Origin: Bacteroidales bacterium UBA1711
GTDB taxonomy: Bacteria; Bacteroidota; Bacteroidia; Bacteroidales; P3
Reading direction: 5' to 3'
NCBI GenBank assembly: GCA_002317325.1
Contig: DCJB01000106.1
Coordinates: forward strand, 294 to 20,477
DNA: 20,184 nucleotides
Position 1 is the stretch's first letter. Each line of letters opens with the position of its first letter. The position numbers and the translations under genes are program-made. A model generated the notes under the pieces. The model had not been told where the DNA came from and made no database searches. It saw nothing but the letters and a program-made list of their open reading frames with translations. This document shows, piece by piece, positions 13,413 through 20,184 of the stretch.

Positions 13413-13658
13413 AGCTGAATCGTTTTTCAGTAGTTGGTATGCCTCTGACGCGATTTCTTGCGCCCCCGCCCGCCGCCGGGTTTAAATTTCACCCGCCGGG
13501 GGAGGGACGAAACCGAAGCGTTGCTCTACTTTCATGGGGCAGCAAGTCTGCGTACAACGGATGCAGAGAAGCGGAATAGCTCGGGCAACACTATCCAACA
13601 CAGGCCGATTGCGGGGCGGCGGTTCGGCAGAATGAGGGGAGACTCGTGTGCGGGCGGC
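13413..13658. other. Intergenic leader of the seven-gene operon
   Basis: This 246-base gap separates the operon's first gene from the LolA-like gene. It contains a G/C-rich block with two similar pieces, CCGCCGGG and CCCGCCGGGG, around an AT-rich core GTTTAAATTTCA (about 13470-13505), with only a 5-bp true inverted repeat (CGGGT/ACCCG). I find no exact Bacteroidota promoter match. A run at about 13540-13580 translates on the plus strand to a segment (SLRTTDAEKRN) that I suspect but cannot show to be part of an interspersed repeat. A 16-codon minus-strand frame at about 13535 is too short to call. Confidence 0.4.
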
Positions 13659-14348
13659 TCAGTCCTTCACCACATAGACGCTCTGGTCAACAGAGTGGTT
13701 GATACGGGGGGAGTGGCGGCGGCCCTTCTCGTCTATGCCGAGGAAGTACTTGTGGGTGGAGCCGAACTTCTCCCGCAGTTCGAGGTACTGGATGAGGCCG
13801 CTGTGGCGGTCGTACTTCATCACTATGCGGCTCACCCCTTTGTTGAAACCTTTAGAACTGTCGAGGGTTACGGTGTGGGTCTGGCTGTCGGAAGCGATAG
13901 TGAGCTTAGTGTTGAAGTTCTCCATCAGCTGCAGCACATCGCCGATGACAGCCCAGGCCATGGCATTGCCCAATTGCTTCCACAGCGAACTCTTGCCCGG
14001 GCGGAGAGTGAAGTGCCAGTCGTGGCCCGAGATGCCGTTGTAGAGGTCGGTGGCGGTGATGATGTAGAACTCGCCCTCGGGGTTGGAATAGCGCATGGCA
14101 ATCTTGGCCTCGATGTCATTCGGATGCTCGGTTTTGAGCCGCTCGATGTATAGTGTGCCGAAGCGTGCCGAAGTTTCGCCTCGCTTAGTCAGGTCGTGTT
14201 GGAAAGGGCACTGTATGGTCCTGACCTGCCGGTTGGCCTGGTAGATGCTGAGGAGGGTGGCGCTGTCGGCCGGGCTGATTTGTGCCGCGGCGGCGGCATG
14301 GCAGCCGAGGACGAGCAGCAGAGCTGCAAAAAAGCGGAATAGTTTCAT
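13659..14348 (-). CDS. LolA-like outer-membrane lipoprotein carrier
   Basis: A 229-residue periplasmic protein with a signal peptide (about 1-23, ending AAAQ). The mature part shows the LolA pattern for Bacteroidota: a helix with IYQANRQVRTIQCPFQHDL, then GTLYIERLK, then IAMRYSNPEGEFYIITATDLYNG, and later strands LTLDSSKGF and IVMKYDRHSGLIQYLEL. LolA proteins shuttle lipoproteins from the inner to the outer membrane; family members in Bacteroidota also appear with other envelope systems. The start at 14348 is preferred because a longer frame from 14396 runs back through a strong terminator hairpin. It lies next to, but probably not in, the seven-gene operon, since a 246-base gap intervenes. 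The specific cargo is unknown. Confidence 0.78.
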   Translation of the reverse strand: MKLFRFFAALLLVLGCHAAAAAQISPADSATLLSIYQANRQVRTIQCPFQHDLTKRGETSARFGTLYIERLKTEHPNDIEAKIAMRYSNPEGEFYIITATDLYNGISGHDWHFTLRPGKSSLWKQLGNAMAWAVIGDVLQLMENFNTKLTIASDSQTHTVTLDSSKGFNKGVSRIVMKYDRHSGLIQYLELREKFGSTHKYFLGIDEKGRRHSPRINHSVDQSVYVVKD

Positions 14349-14365
14349 CGGTTTGGCATGGGACG

Positions 14366-14408
14366 AAAAAGGGCAGACGGAGGGGGCCTCCCCCATTGCC
14401 GTCTGCCC
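14366..14408 (-). terminator. Intrinsic terminator after the C10 protease gene
   Basis: On the minus strand GGGCAGACGG (14399-14408) pairs perfectly with CCGTCTGCCC (14371-14380) to give a 10-bp stem. An inner GGGGG-AGG-CCCCC hairpin can form in the loop, and a run of five T follows (14366-14370). It lies 18 bases beyond the protease stop and 17 bases before the LolA-like ATG. Confidence 0.88.
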
Positions 14409-14426
14409 CCATTGAGTGATGCTGCG

Positions 14427-15884
14427 TTATCTGACGGAGAACTTAAAAGCTTCGCCGTTGAGGCGGTAGATATAGGTGCCGCGGGGGTAGCCCTGCAAGT
14501 TGAGGCGGAACTCATCGGAGTGGGCGGGAATGACGGCTTTGTCAACCATCTTGCCGTCGATGCTATAGACCGAGAGGAGTGCGTTGTTGGCGAAGTTGCC
14601 GGCGGGGATGACGATGTAGTCAGAGGCGGGGTTGGGGTAGGCTGCGGAGGTGGAGAAGGAGGTGAGGTCGCTGATGCCCACTACCTGAATGGGGTGGAGG
14701 TTATAAATCATCGCGTGGCCTTGGGAGAACTTGTATCCGCCGGCCATGCCGATAGAGTTGGCTGGGGCGAGGGTGTAGAAACCGTTGTCGCTGCCTTCCC
14801 AGCCCCAGTTGACATAGAACTTGTTTTGGTCGGTGGCCGAGGAGCCGCAGATAACGAAGGCGTGGCCGGCTGCGTCGCGGCCCGAGCCGACGGAGGCGGA
14901 AGCGGTGTAATAGACCGGGCGGGCGTTGCTGTCAATCTCGAGGTGGAGGGTGCGAATCCACACGGCATCGCTTACGCCGTTGTAGCTCTTGTTTTTGTAG
15001 GTCAGGTCCGAGTCGTACTTCCAGTACTTTGGGAAAGCTGTCAACACATTGGGGTCGGTGCAGCCGGTGCCGTCCAGCCCCCATTGAGCCTTCACCGACA
15101 CGCCGAGGGCGAACAACAGTTTGGCGATGGCCACAGTCTGCTCGTTAGTGGTGGTGCGGGTGATTTTGGAGGGCATGAGGGAGTAGTCGAAGGCGTTGGA
15201 GTCGGGGCGGAAGTTGAAAGAAACAGTCTGTGCGTTCCAGGCGCAGGCGGCGGTGCCGGCACCTTTGGTGGGGTACTCCCAATAGCGGATTATCATGCCC
15301 ATGGCGACGGGAACACAGCCGGCGAGGCAGTGCTTGCCGCTGAGGAGCGGGCAGCGCAGGTTGTAGGTGGGTGCGTCGGGGTCGCCTTGGCCCCATTTGG
15401 ACTGCACGAGGACCGAGCCTTTTGCCGGGTCGCAGGAGTAGGTTTGGTCAAGGAGTTCGCTCCAGCCCTTACGCACCTCGGCCGAGGCAGTGGCTTCGAG
15501 GTTCTGATTGTCCGCAATCACCCGGGCGTAGCCTTCGAGGAACGAGCGGCAGGCGGGGCTTATGCTTTCGGCGTCGATCCGGCCGTCGGGGGAGTAGGCG
15601 AGGATGGGTTCCACACAGTCGGAGGCCGACACCACCACATAACCGCCGCCGTCAACATTGAAGCAATAGAGAGCGGGAATGCAGAGCGCGGCGTTGTCGA
15701 ACTGCTGGGCCAGCTGAAGATTCTCTGACGTGACGGGCGCTTTGGCCCCGGTGGCGGCGGCATAGAAGAAGGCGCCGGCCTGTTTGGCTTTCTCGAGGCT
15801 TACGTTTTCGGCATTTGCCGTTCCGCCGCAGAGGAGGAACAGTGCGATGATTGCCGACAATAATCTGTTGTTCAGATGTTTCAT
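14427..15884 (-). CDS. C10 family (streptopain-type) cysteine protease with T9SS tail
   Basis: A 485-residue secreted protease. A signal peptide (about 1-25, ending ANAE) is followed by an inhibitory Spi-type propeptide containing GYVVVSASDCVEPILAYSPD. The catalytic domain has the nucleophile Cys190 in LAGCVPVAMGMIIRYW, catalytic His341 in AAGHAFVICG, and the NWGWEG motif (359-364). The order and spacing match SpeB, interpain A and other C10 peptidases. From about residue 415 a type A T9SS sorting domain follows (AAYPNPASDYIVIP, then LLSVYSIDGKMV, then GTYIYRL), so the enzyme is expected on the surface or outside the cell. It is probably activated by propeptide removal. It is a single unit with its own -7 element upstream and a strong terminator downstream. 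Confidence 0.95.
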   Translation of the reverse strand: MKHLNNRLLSAIIALFLLCGGTANAENVSLEKAKQAGAFFYAAATGAKAPVTSENLQLAQQFDNAALCIPALYCFNVDGGGYVVVSASDCVEPILAYSPDGRIDAESISPACRSFLEGYARVIADNQNLEATASAEVRKGWSELLDQTYSCDPAKGSVLVQSKWGQGDPDAPTYNLRCPLLSGKHCLAGCVPVAMGMIIRYWEYPTKGAGTAACAWNAQTVSFNFRPDSNAFDYSLMPSKITRTTTNEQTVAIAKLLFALGVSVKAQWGLDGTGCTDPNVLTAFPKYWKYDSDLTYKNKSYNGVSDAVWIRTLHLEIDSNARPVYYTASASVGSGRDAAGHAFVICGSSATDQNKFYVNWGWEGSDNGFYTLAPANSIGMAGGYKFSQGHAMIYNLHPIQVVGISDLTSFSTSAAYPNPASDYIVIPAGNFANNALLSVYSIDGKMVDKAVIPAHSDEFRLNLQGYPRGTYIYRLNGEAFKFSVR

Positions 15885-15924
15885 TGTACTTGCTATGTGA
15901 AAGTAATATAGTTGTTAGTGCTGC

Positions 15925-15932
15925 AAAGTTAC
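15925..15932 (-). promoter_or_regulatory. -7 element of the protease promoter
   Basis: On the minus strand TAACTTTG fits the Bacteroidota TAnnTTTG -7 consensus and lies 40 bases before the protease ATG. At the 19-base spacing upstream there is only a poly-T-like stretch rather than TTTG, so the -33 half is weak. Confidence 0.55.
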
Positions 15933-15963
15933 GAATTATTTTGCAGGTGGAGAAAAAAAGTTC

Positions 15964-17115
15964 CTACGGCAGGGTTGAGAGAAGGTAGAAGAGACCAATA
16001 CCGAGGTAATTGCCAATCATGTAGCCGAGCATACCCACGGTGATTCCCATGATGATGAGACCCCGGTTGCCCAAGAGGGCGGCTACCAGCGGCACGAAAG
16101 GGGGCGAGTTGATGAGTGCCACCGAGGCGGTGAGAGCCGAGTCGCCGTCGAGGCGAATCAGTCGGGCGATGATGATTTGCAGCACCAACGAGCCGAAAAC
16201 CACGAAGAAAATATACCAGAGAATGTTGAGGCTTCCGAGGAGGTTCATCGCGCGGATGTCGCAGGCGTTGGCGATAGAGAAGCAGAAAGTATAGACGAGG
16301 TAGAGGCCCAGGTCGAAGGAGGTGAGGCCGCCTTTGGTGAGCGGTGCTTGGCCGGCTTTCCGAATGGCGGGCAAGAACGAGGCGGCGATGGAGAGGGTGG
16401 TGAGCAGGAGGATAAGCACGGGGGTGGAGGCGGCGGGTGGGAAGAGCGAGGAGAGGAGGTAGGAGACAATGGCTATGGCCAATGCGAGCACGGCGGGCAA
16501 CAGCCGCTTGGTCAGGGGGAGTGCGGAGGCTTGGCCAGCGGGGGGCGGCGCGGCGGCGGCCTCCGCCGGGTGGGCGGGCAGCAGCCGGCGGAACACGGGG
16601 CGGCCCGCCGCAATGACGAAGAGGAGGTAGAGCCCCGTGACGATGAGGTCGTAGGAGGTGATGAAGAGATAAGTCTCGCCGTCCATGCCCACGCCCTGAG
16701 CGATGGCTCCCATATTGGGTATGCCGCCTGTGTAAATGCCCACCGCCACGGCGCTGACTTGTGCGAAGCGGACGGGGCTGTCGCTGCCGCGGAAGAGGAA
16801 GAATCCCGCCACGGTGGTGGCCAGCACAGCCGCCAACCCGCTGAAGAAGGCTTTGGCCGCCACCCTTGTGTTCCAGCCGCCTATCGAGCAGCTCACGAGC
16901 ATGAGCGGTATGGCTAACGGCACGCAGACGCTGCCGAGGGTGTTGTTGAGGCCGCCCACCCCCGGGGTGCGGAGCCATGGGGTGAGGTTGGAGACCAGCA
17001 GCCCGAGCGCGTACAGCAGCGTCATGGGGCTTACACGGTCAATCCACCGCCAGCGGCGGGCCAGCGCCATCAGCAGGGCGGGAGTGAGCAGCAAGTAAAT
17101 TACGAACAGAATCAC
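15964..17115 (-). CDS. DUF819 family membrane protein
   Basis: A 383-residue integral membrane protein of about ten to eleven hydrophobic segments, matching DUF819 (YjcL-like). Seen are the N-terminal segment ending in LLYALGLLVSN, the conserved VSAVAVGIYTGGIPNMGAIA loop (family 'GGxxNxxA' region), and the late SPPFVPLVAALL and MLGYMIGNYLGIG segments. A variable Ala/Pro-rich cytoplasmic loop lies in the middle (HPAEAAAAPPPAGQ). The start is uncertain: the only in-frame ATG upstream (17319) lies inside uvrA, and the next ATG would remove the first membrane segment. GTG at 17115, 22 bases after the uvrA stop, is the best choice. Probably co-transcribed with uvrA. The transported substrate of DUF819 proteins is not established. 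Confidence 0.85.
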   Translation of the reverse strand: MILFVIYLLLTPALLMALARRWRWIDRVSPMTLLYALGLLVSNLTPWLRTPGVGGLNNTLGSVCVPLAIPLMLVSCSIGGWNTRVAAKAFFSGLAAVLATTVAGFFLFRGSDSPVRFAQVSAVAVGIYTGGIPNMGAIAQGVGMDGETYLFITSYDLIVTGLYLLFVIAAGRPVFRRLLPAHPAEAAAAPPPAGQASALPLTKRLLPAVLALAIAIVSYLLSSLFPPAASTPVLILLLTTLSIAASFLPAIRKAGQAPLTKGGLTSFDLGLYLVYTFCFSIANACDIRAMNLLGSLNILWYIFFVVFGSLVLQIIIARLIRLDGDSALTASVALINSPPFVPLVAALLGNRGLIIMGITVGMLGYMIGNYLGIGLFYLLSTLP

Positions 17116-17137
17116 GGCTATTAGGTTGCAGAACAGG

Positions 17138-20100
17138 CTATGCCAGCGGTTTTTTCTTGACGCTGCCTTTGGGGCGGCCGCGCTTCTTTGGGGCAGGTTC
17201 CGGGGCGGGCGGTTCGCAGTTCGGGCAGGGCTGCGGGGCGGGTGCAGGGGTGACAGCCGAGGGGCGGCCCTCCGAGACAGCCTCCGCCTCTGCGGGCCTG
17301 CACAGCCCGGCGGCGGCACGGGTGGCGGCCAGTTCTTCGCTCAGATACCTCCCCGTCACGTTGTCGGGCTGGGCGGCAAGAGCCTCGGGAGTGCCCTCAA
17401 ACATAATCCGTCCCCCTTGGCGACCACCGTCGGGCCCCATGTCGATAATCCAGTCCGCCACCTTGATTACGTCCATATTATGCTCGATGACGAGGACGCT
17501 GTTACCCCTATCCACCAACCGCTGGAGCACCTCCAGCAGCACCCGTATGTCCTCGAAGTGGAGGCCTGTGGTGGGTTCGTCGAGGATATAGAGCGTGTTG
17601 CCCGTCTCGGGGCGTGCCAGTTCGGTGGCCAGCTTGATGCGCTGGGCCTCGCCGCCCGAGAGGGTGGTGGACTGCTGCCCGAGGGTGATGTAGCCCAAGC
17701 CCACCTCCTGGATAGTCTTGAGCTTGCGGTAGATTTTGGGGTAGGACTCGAAGAAGGGGACGGCCTCGTTGATAGTCATGTCCAGGACGTCGGCAATACT
17801 CTTGCCCTTGTAGCGTATTTCGAGCGTCTCGCGGTTGTATCGTTTGCCGTTGCACACCTCGCAGTTGACATACACGTCGGGCAGGAAGTTCATCTCGATA
17901 GTCCGCACGCCGGCGCCGTTGCAGTGGTCGCAGCGGCCGCCGCTGACGTTGAAAGAGAAGCGTCCGGGCTTGTAGCCTCTGATGCGGGCCGCCGGCAGCT
18001 GTGAGAACAGCTGGCGAATCTCGTCGAACACGCCGGCGTAGGTGGCGGGGTTGCTGCGCGGAGTGCGGCCGATGGGCGACTGGTCGATTTCGATGACCTT
18101 GTCGATGTGGCCCAAGCCGCCGGCTTCGCGGTATGGGAGGGGTTCGCGGAGCGAGTGGTAGAAATACTGGTCAAGGATAGGGTGCAGGGTCTCGTTGATG
18201 AGCGTTGATTTGCCCGAGCCGCTCACGCCCGTCACGCACACAAACCGTTTCAGCGGCAGACGGAGCGTCACGTCCTTGAGGTTGTTGCCCGCGGCGCCCG
18301 CCACGGTGATGTAGTCGCACCCCTCGATGGGGCGGCGGTGGGGGATGGCGATGTCCTTGCGGCGGTTGAGGTAGTCGAGCGTGAGGGTGCGTTCGCGGCA
18401 GGAGGCCAGTTGGTCGTGGGTGCCTTGGAAAATGATTTTGCCGCCGTTCACGCCGGCGCCGGGGCCGATGTCCACCACATAGTCGGCGCTCATAATCATG
18501 TCGCGGTCATGTTCCACCACGATGACGCTGTTGCCGAGGTCGCGCAGCTGCTTGAGGGAGTTGATGAGGCGGCAGTTGTCGCGCTGGTGCAGTCCAATAG
18601 AAGGTTCGTCGAGGATATACAGCACATTGACCAGCCGTGCCCCGATTTGTGTGGCAAGTCGTATGCGCTGCGACTCGCCGCCTGAGAGGCTGCTGCTGCT
18701 GCGGTTGAGCGAGAGGTAGCCCACCCCCACATCGACCATAAACTGGGTGCGGGAGCAAATCTCGCGGAGAATCTCGTGGGCCAGCAGCCGCTGCTGCCCG
18801 GGCAGCCGCTGTTCCAGGCCCGAGAGCCGCTCGTGGAGTTCGCACAAGTCGAGGTCGGCCATCTGGCCTATGTGCAGGCCATCCACCTTGAAGGCGAGGC
18901 TTTCGGGCTTGAGGCGGTGGCCGTGGCACTCGGGGCAGGGGACGGTGTTCATGAACGTGGCCGCCCACTTCTGGAGAGCCGCCGAGCTCTCGTCCGAAGC
19001 CATCTGCATGATGTAGTTCACAATGCCTTGGAAGCTGCTGCTGTGGGCCATCTCGTAGGTGTCCTCCATGCCCGTGAAGTCCGACGTGCCGTAGAGGATA
19101 GTGTTCATAGCGTCCTCGCCGAACGACTCCACAGGGTCGTCGATAGAGAAGCGGTAGTGTACGCCGAGGTTCTCCAACTTGCGGTAGAAGTAGTTGGAGG
19201 GGCTGTATTTCCCCAGCACCTCAAAGGCGCCGTCGCGGATAGACTTCGTGGGGTCGGGGATGAGTTTGCGGAGGTCGATTTGGGCAATTTTCCCCAAACC
19301 GTTGCAGCGGGGGCAGGCGCCGTAGGGGGAGTTGAACGAGAAGGTGTTGGGTTCGGGTTCGGGGTAGGAGAGCCCCGTGGCGGGGTCCATGAGGAGACGG
19401 CTGAAGAAGGCTGGTTTGGGCGCAGGAGAGGGGATGGGGTTGGGCGGCTGGTTCTCCAAGACCATCAGCACCCCTTTGCCCTGCTTGAAGGCGGTGCGGA
19501 CAGCCTCGCGGAGGCGGTCGCGGCTCCGACCGATGCGGAGGCGGTCCACCACCAGTTCGATGTCGTGGGTCTTGTAGCGGTCCACCTGCATATTATAAGT
19601 CAGCTCGCGTATCTCGCCATCCACCCGCACCCGCAGGAACCCCTTCTTCCCCACTTGGGCAAACAACTCGCGGTAGTGGCCCTTGCGGGCTTTGACCAAG
19701 GGGGCGAGGATAGAGACATCCTTTCCGTCGTATTTCTCGCAGATGAGGGCAATAATCTGCTCTTCGGTATATTTGACCATCTTCTCGCCCGTGGTGTGGG
19801 AATAGGCGGTGCCGATGCGGGCGTAGAGCAGACGCACAAAGTCGTAAATCTCCGTCACGGTGCCCACCGTAGAGCGGGGGTTCTTGTTGGTGGTCTTCTG
19901 CTCGATAGAAATGACGGGGCTGAGTCCGCTGATGCTGTCCACGTCGGGGCGCTCAATATTGCCCATAAAGTGGCGGGCGTAGGCCGAGAAAGTCTCCAAG
20001 TAGCGGCGCTGACCCTCGGCGTGGATGGTGTCGAAGGCGAGGCTCGATTTGCCCGAGCCGCTGAGTCCGGTGAACACCACCAGTTGACCCCGCGGAATGT

Positions 20101-20158
20101 CGATGTCGATGTTCTGCAAGTTGTGTTCTCGGGCGCCGAGTATTTCGATATTAGGCAT
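17138..20158 (-). CDS. uvrA: UvrABC system protein A (excinuclease subunit A)
   Basis: A complete UvrA of 1,006 residues, the damage-sensing ATPase of nucleotide excision repair, which loads UvrB on DNA. The first ABC module has Walker A GLSGSGKSS (31-39), zinc-binding CPRC (282-285) and CPEC (408-411), signature LSGGESQRI (491-499) and Walker B ILDEPS. The second has Walker A GVSGSGKST (644-652), the zinc module CDHCNGAG (743-750) with CEVCNGKR, signature LSGGEAQRI (833-841) and ILDEPTTGLH. Normal similarity ends near residue 943 (RYLSEEL). A further 60 or so residues are Ala/Pro-rich with a CPNC pair and end in KKRGRPKGSVKKK, which fits an AT-hook (GRP core). A proline-rich stretch also sits at 237-249. 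The short leader before the ATG is pyrimidine-rich on the coding strand. Confidence 0.97.
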   Translation of the reverse strand: MPNIEILGAREHNLQNIDIDIPRGQLVVFTGLSGSGKSSLAFDTIHAEGQRRYLETFSAYARHFMGNIERPDVDSISGLSPVISIEQKTTNKNPRSTVGTVTEIYDFVRLLYARIGTAYSHTTGEKMVKYTEEQIIALICEKYDGKDVSILAPLVKARKGHYRELFAQVGKKGFLRVRVDGEIRELTYNMQVDRYKTHDIELVVDRLRIGRSRDRLREAVRTAFKQGKGVLMVLENQPPNPIPSPAPKPAFFSRLLMDPATGLSYPEPEPNTFSFNSPYGACPRCNGLGKIAQIDLRKLIPDPTKSIRDGAFEVLGKYSPSNYFYRKLENLGVHYRFSIDDPVESFGEDAMNTILYGTSDFTGMEDTYEMAHSSSFQGIVNYIMQMASDESSAALQKWAATFMNTVPCPECHGHRLKPESLAFKVDGLHIGQMADLDLCELHERLSGLEQRLPGQQRLLAHEILREICSRTQFMVDVGVGYLSLNRSSSSLSGGESQRIRLATQIGARLVNVLYILDEPSIGLHQRDNCRLINSLKQLRDLGNSVIVVEHDRDMIMSADYVVDIGPGAGVNGGKIIFQGTHDQLASCRERTLTLDYLNRRKDIAIPHRRPIEGCDYITVAGAAGNNLKDVTLRLPLKRFVCVTGVSGSGKSTLINETLHPILDQYFYHSLREPLPYREAGGLGHIDKVIEIDQSPIGRTPRSNPATYAGVFDEIRQLFSQLPAARIRGYKPGRFSFNVSGGRCDHCNGAGVRTIEMNFLPDVYVNCEVCNGKRYNRETLEIRYKGKSIADVLDMTINEAVPFFESYPKIYRKLKTIQEVGLGYITLGQQSTTLSGGEAQRIKLATELARPETGNTLYILDEPTTGLHFEDIRVLLEVLQRLVDRGNSVLVIEHNMDVIKVADWIIDMGPDGGRQGGRIMFEGTPEALAAQPDNVTGRYLSEELAATRAAAGLCRPAEAEAVSEGRPSAVTPAPAPQPCPNCEPPAPEPAPKKRGRPKGSVKKKPLA

Positions 20159-20184
20159 GGGGGAAGAGGAAGGAGGAAGAAGAA

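Noticed and set aside
14358..15728. A 456-codon plus-strand open frame opposite the C10 protease
   Set aside because: The minus strand has catalytic Cys, His and NWGWEG motifs with a T9SS tail; the plus frame has only Gly/Val/Ala-rich sequence.
15929..16978. A 349-codon minus-strand frame overlapping the DUF819 gene
   Set aside because: It is Arg/His/Pro-rich, out of frame with the recognisable membrane protein, and has no family features.
17126..18004. A 292-codon plus-strand open frame opposite the end of uvrA
   Set aside because: Antisense to conserved zinc and ABC signature motifs of UvrA; translation is compositionally biased.

Overview
The window looks like a chromosomal segment of a Bacteroidales-type member of the Bacteroidota. 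The evidence is type IX secretion sorting tails on two proteins, several lipoproteins with Bacteroidota-style signal peptides, promoters of the TTTG-N19-TAnnTTTG class, a tRNA without an encoded CCA end, and almost no Shine-Dalgarno sequences. The right part (about 7.3 kb to the end) is visibly richer in G and C than the left part. Most long open frames opposite or inside genes there are shadows caused by that composition.

Left part (1-5,374, all on the minus strand): the promoter-proximal end of a surface polysaccharide operon, read right to left. Its genes are a UDP-glucose 6-dehydrogenase, a UDP-glucuronate 4-epimerase-type enzyme, CapF/FnlB and CapG/FnlC (the last two steps of UDP-N-acetyl-L-fucosamine synthesis), then a small four-helix-bundle protein at the window edge. 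The first-step enzyme FnlA/CapE and all glycosyltransferases are outside the window. Most gaps here carry short tandem repeats of 7 to 14 bp, and two stop codons lie inside such repeats.

Middle (5,375-7,320): a decayed small lipoprotein gene, an intact lipoprotein with a DUF1566/Lcl-like tail, an 800-base gap with a 7-bp repeat array and a promoter that seems to serve no protein, and a tRNA-Gln(CUG) gene with a consensus promoter and a perfect-palindrome terminator.

Right-centre (7,321-13,412, minus strand): a compact seven-gene operon read right to left. It encodes a T9SS-sorted small protein, a glycine-rich beta-helix 'carbohydrate-binding domain' protein, a two-domain lipoprotein, a small exported YD-like protein interrupted by an in-frame TGA, a VTC-type (polyphosphate polymerase-like) protein, a DUF4956 membrane protein and a DUF2490 outer-membrane protein. 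The tight spacing and ATGA/GTGA overlaps suggest one envelope-spanning system. This gene set resembles the neighbourhoods of CotH-family kinases, but no CotH gene is present. I consider it the most interesting part of the window.

Right end (13,659-20,158, minus strand): a LolA-like periplasmic carrier, a C10 (streptopain-type) protease with a T9SS tail, a DUF819 membrane protein and a complete UvrA with an unusual proline/alanine-rich tail ending in an AT-hook-like motif. A strong terminator sits between the protease and the LolA-like gene, only 17 bases before the latter's start codon.
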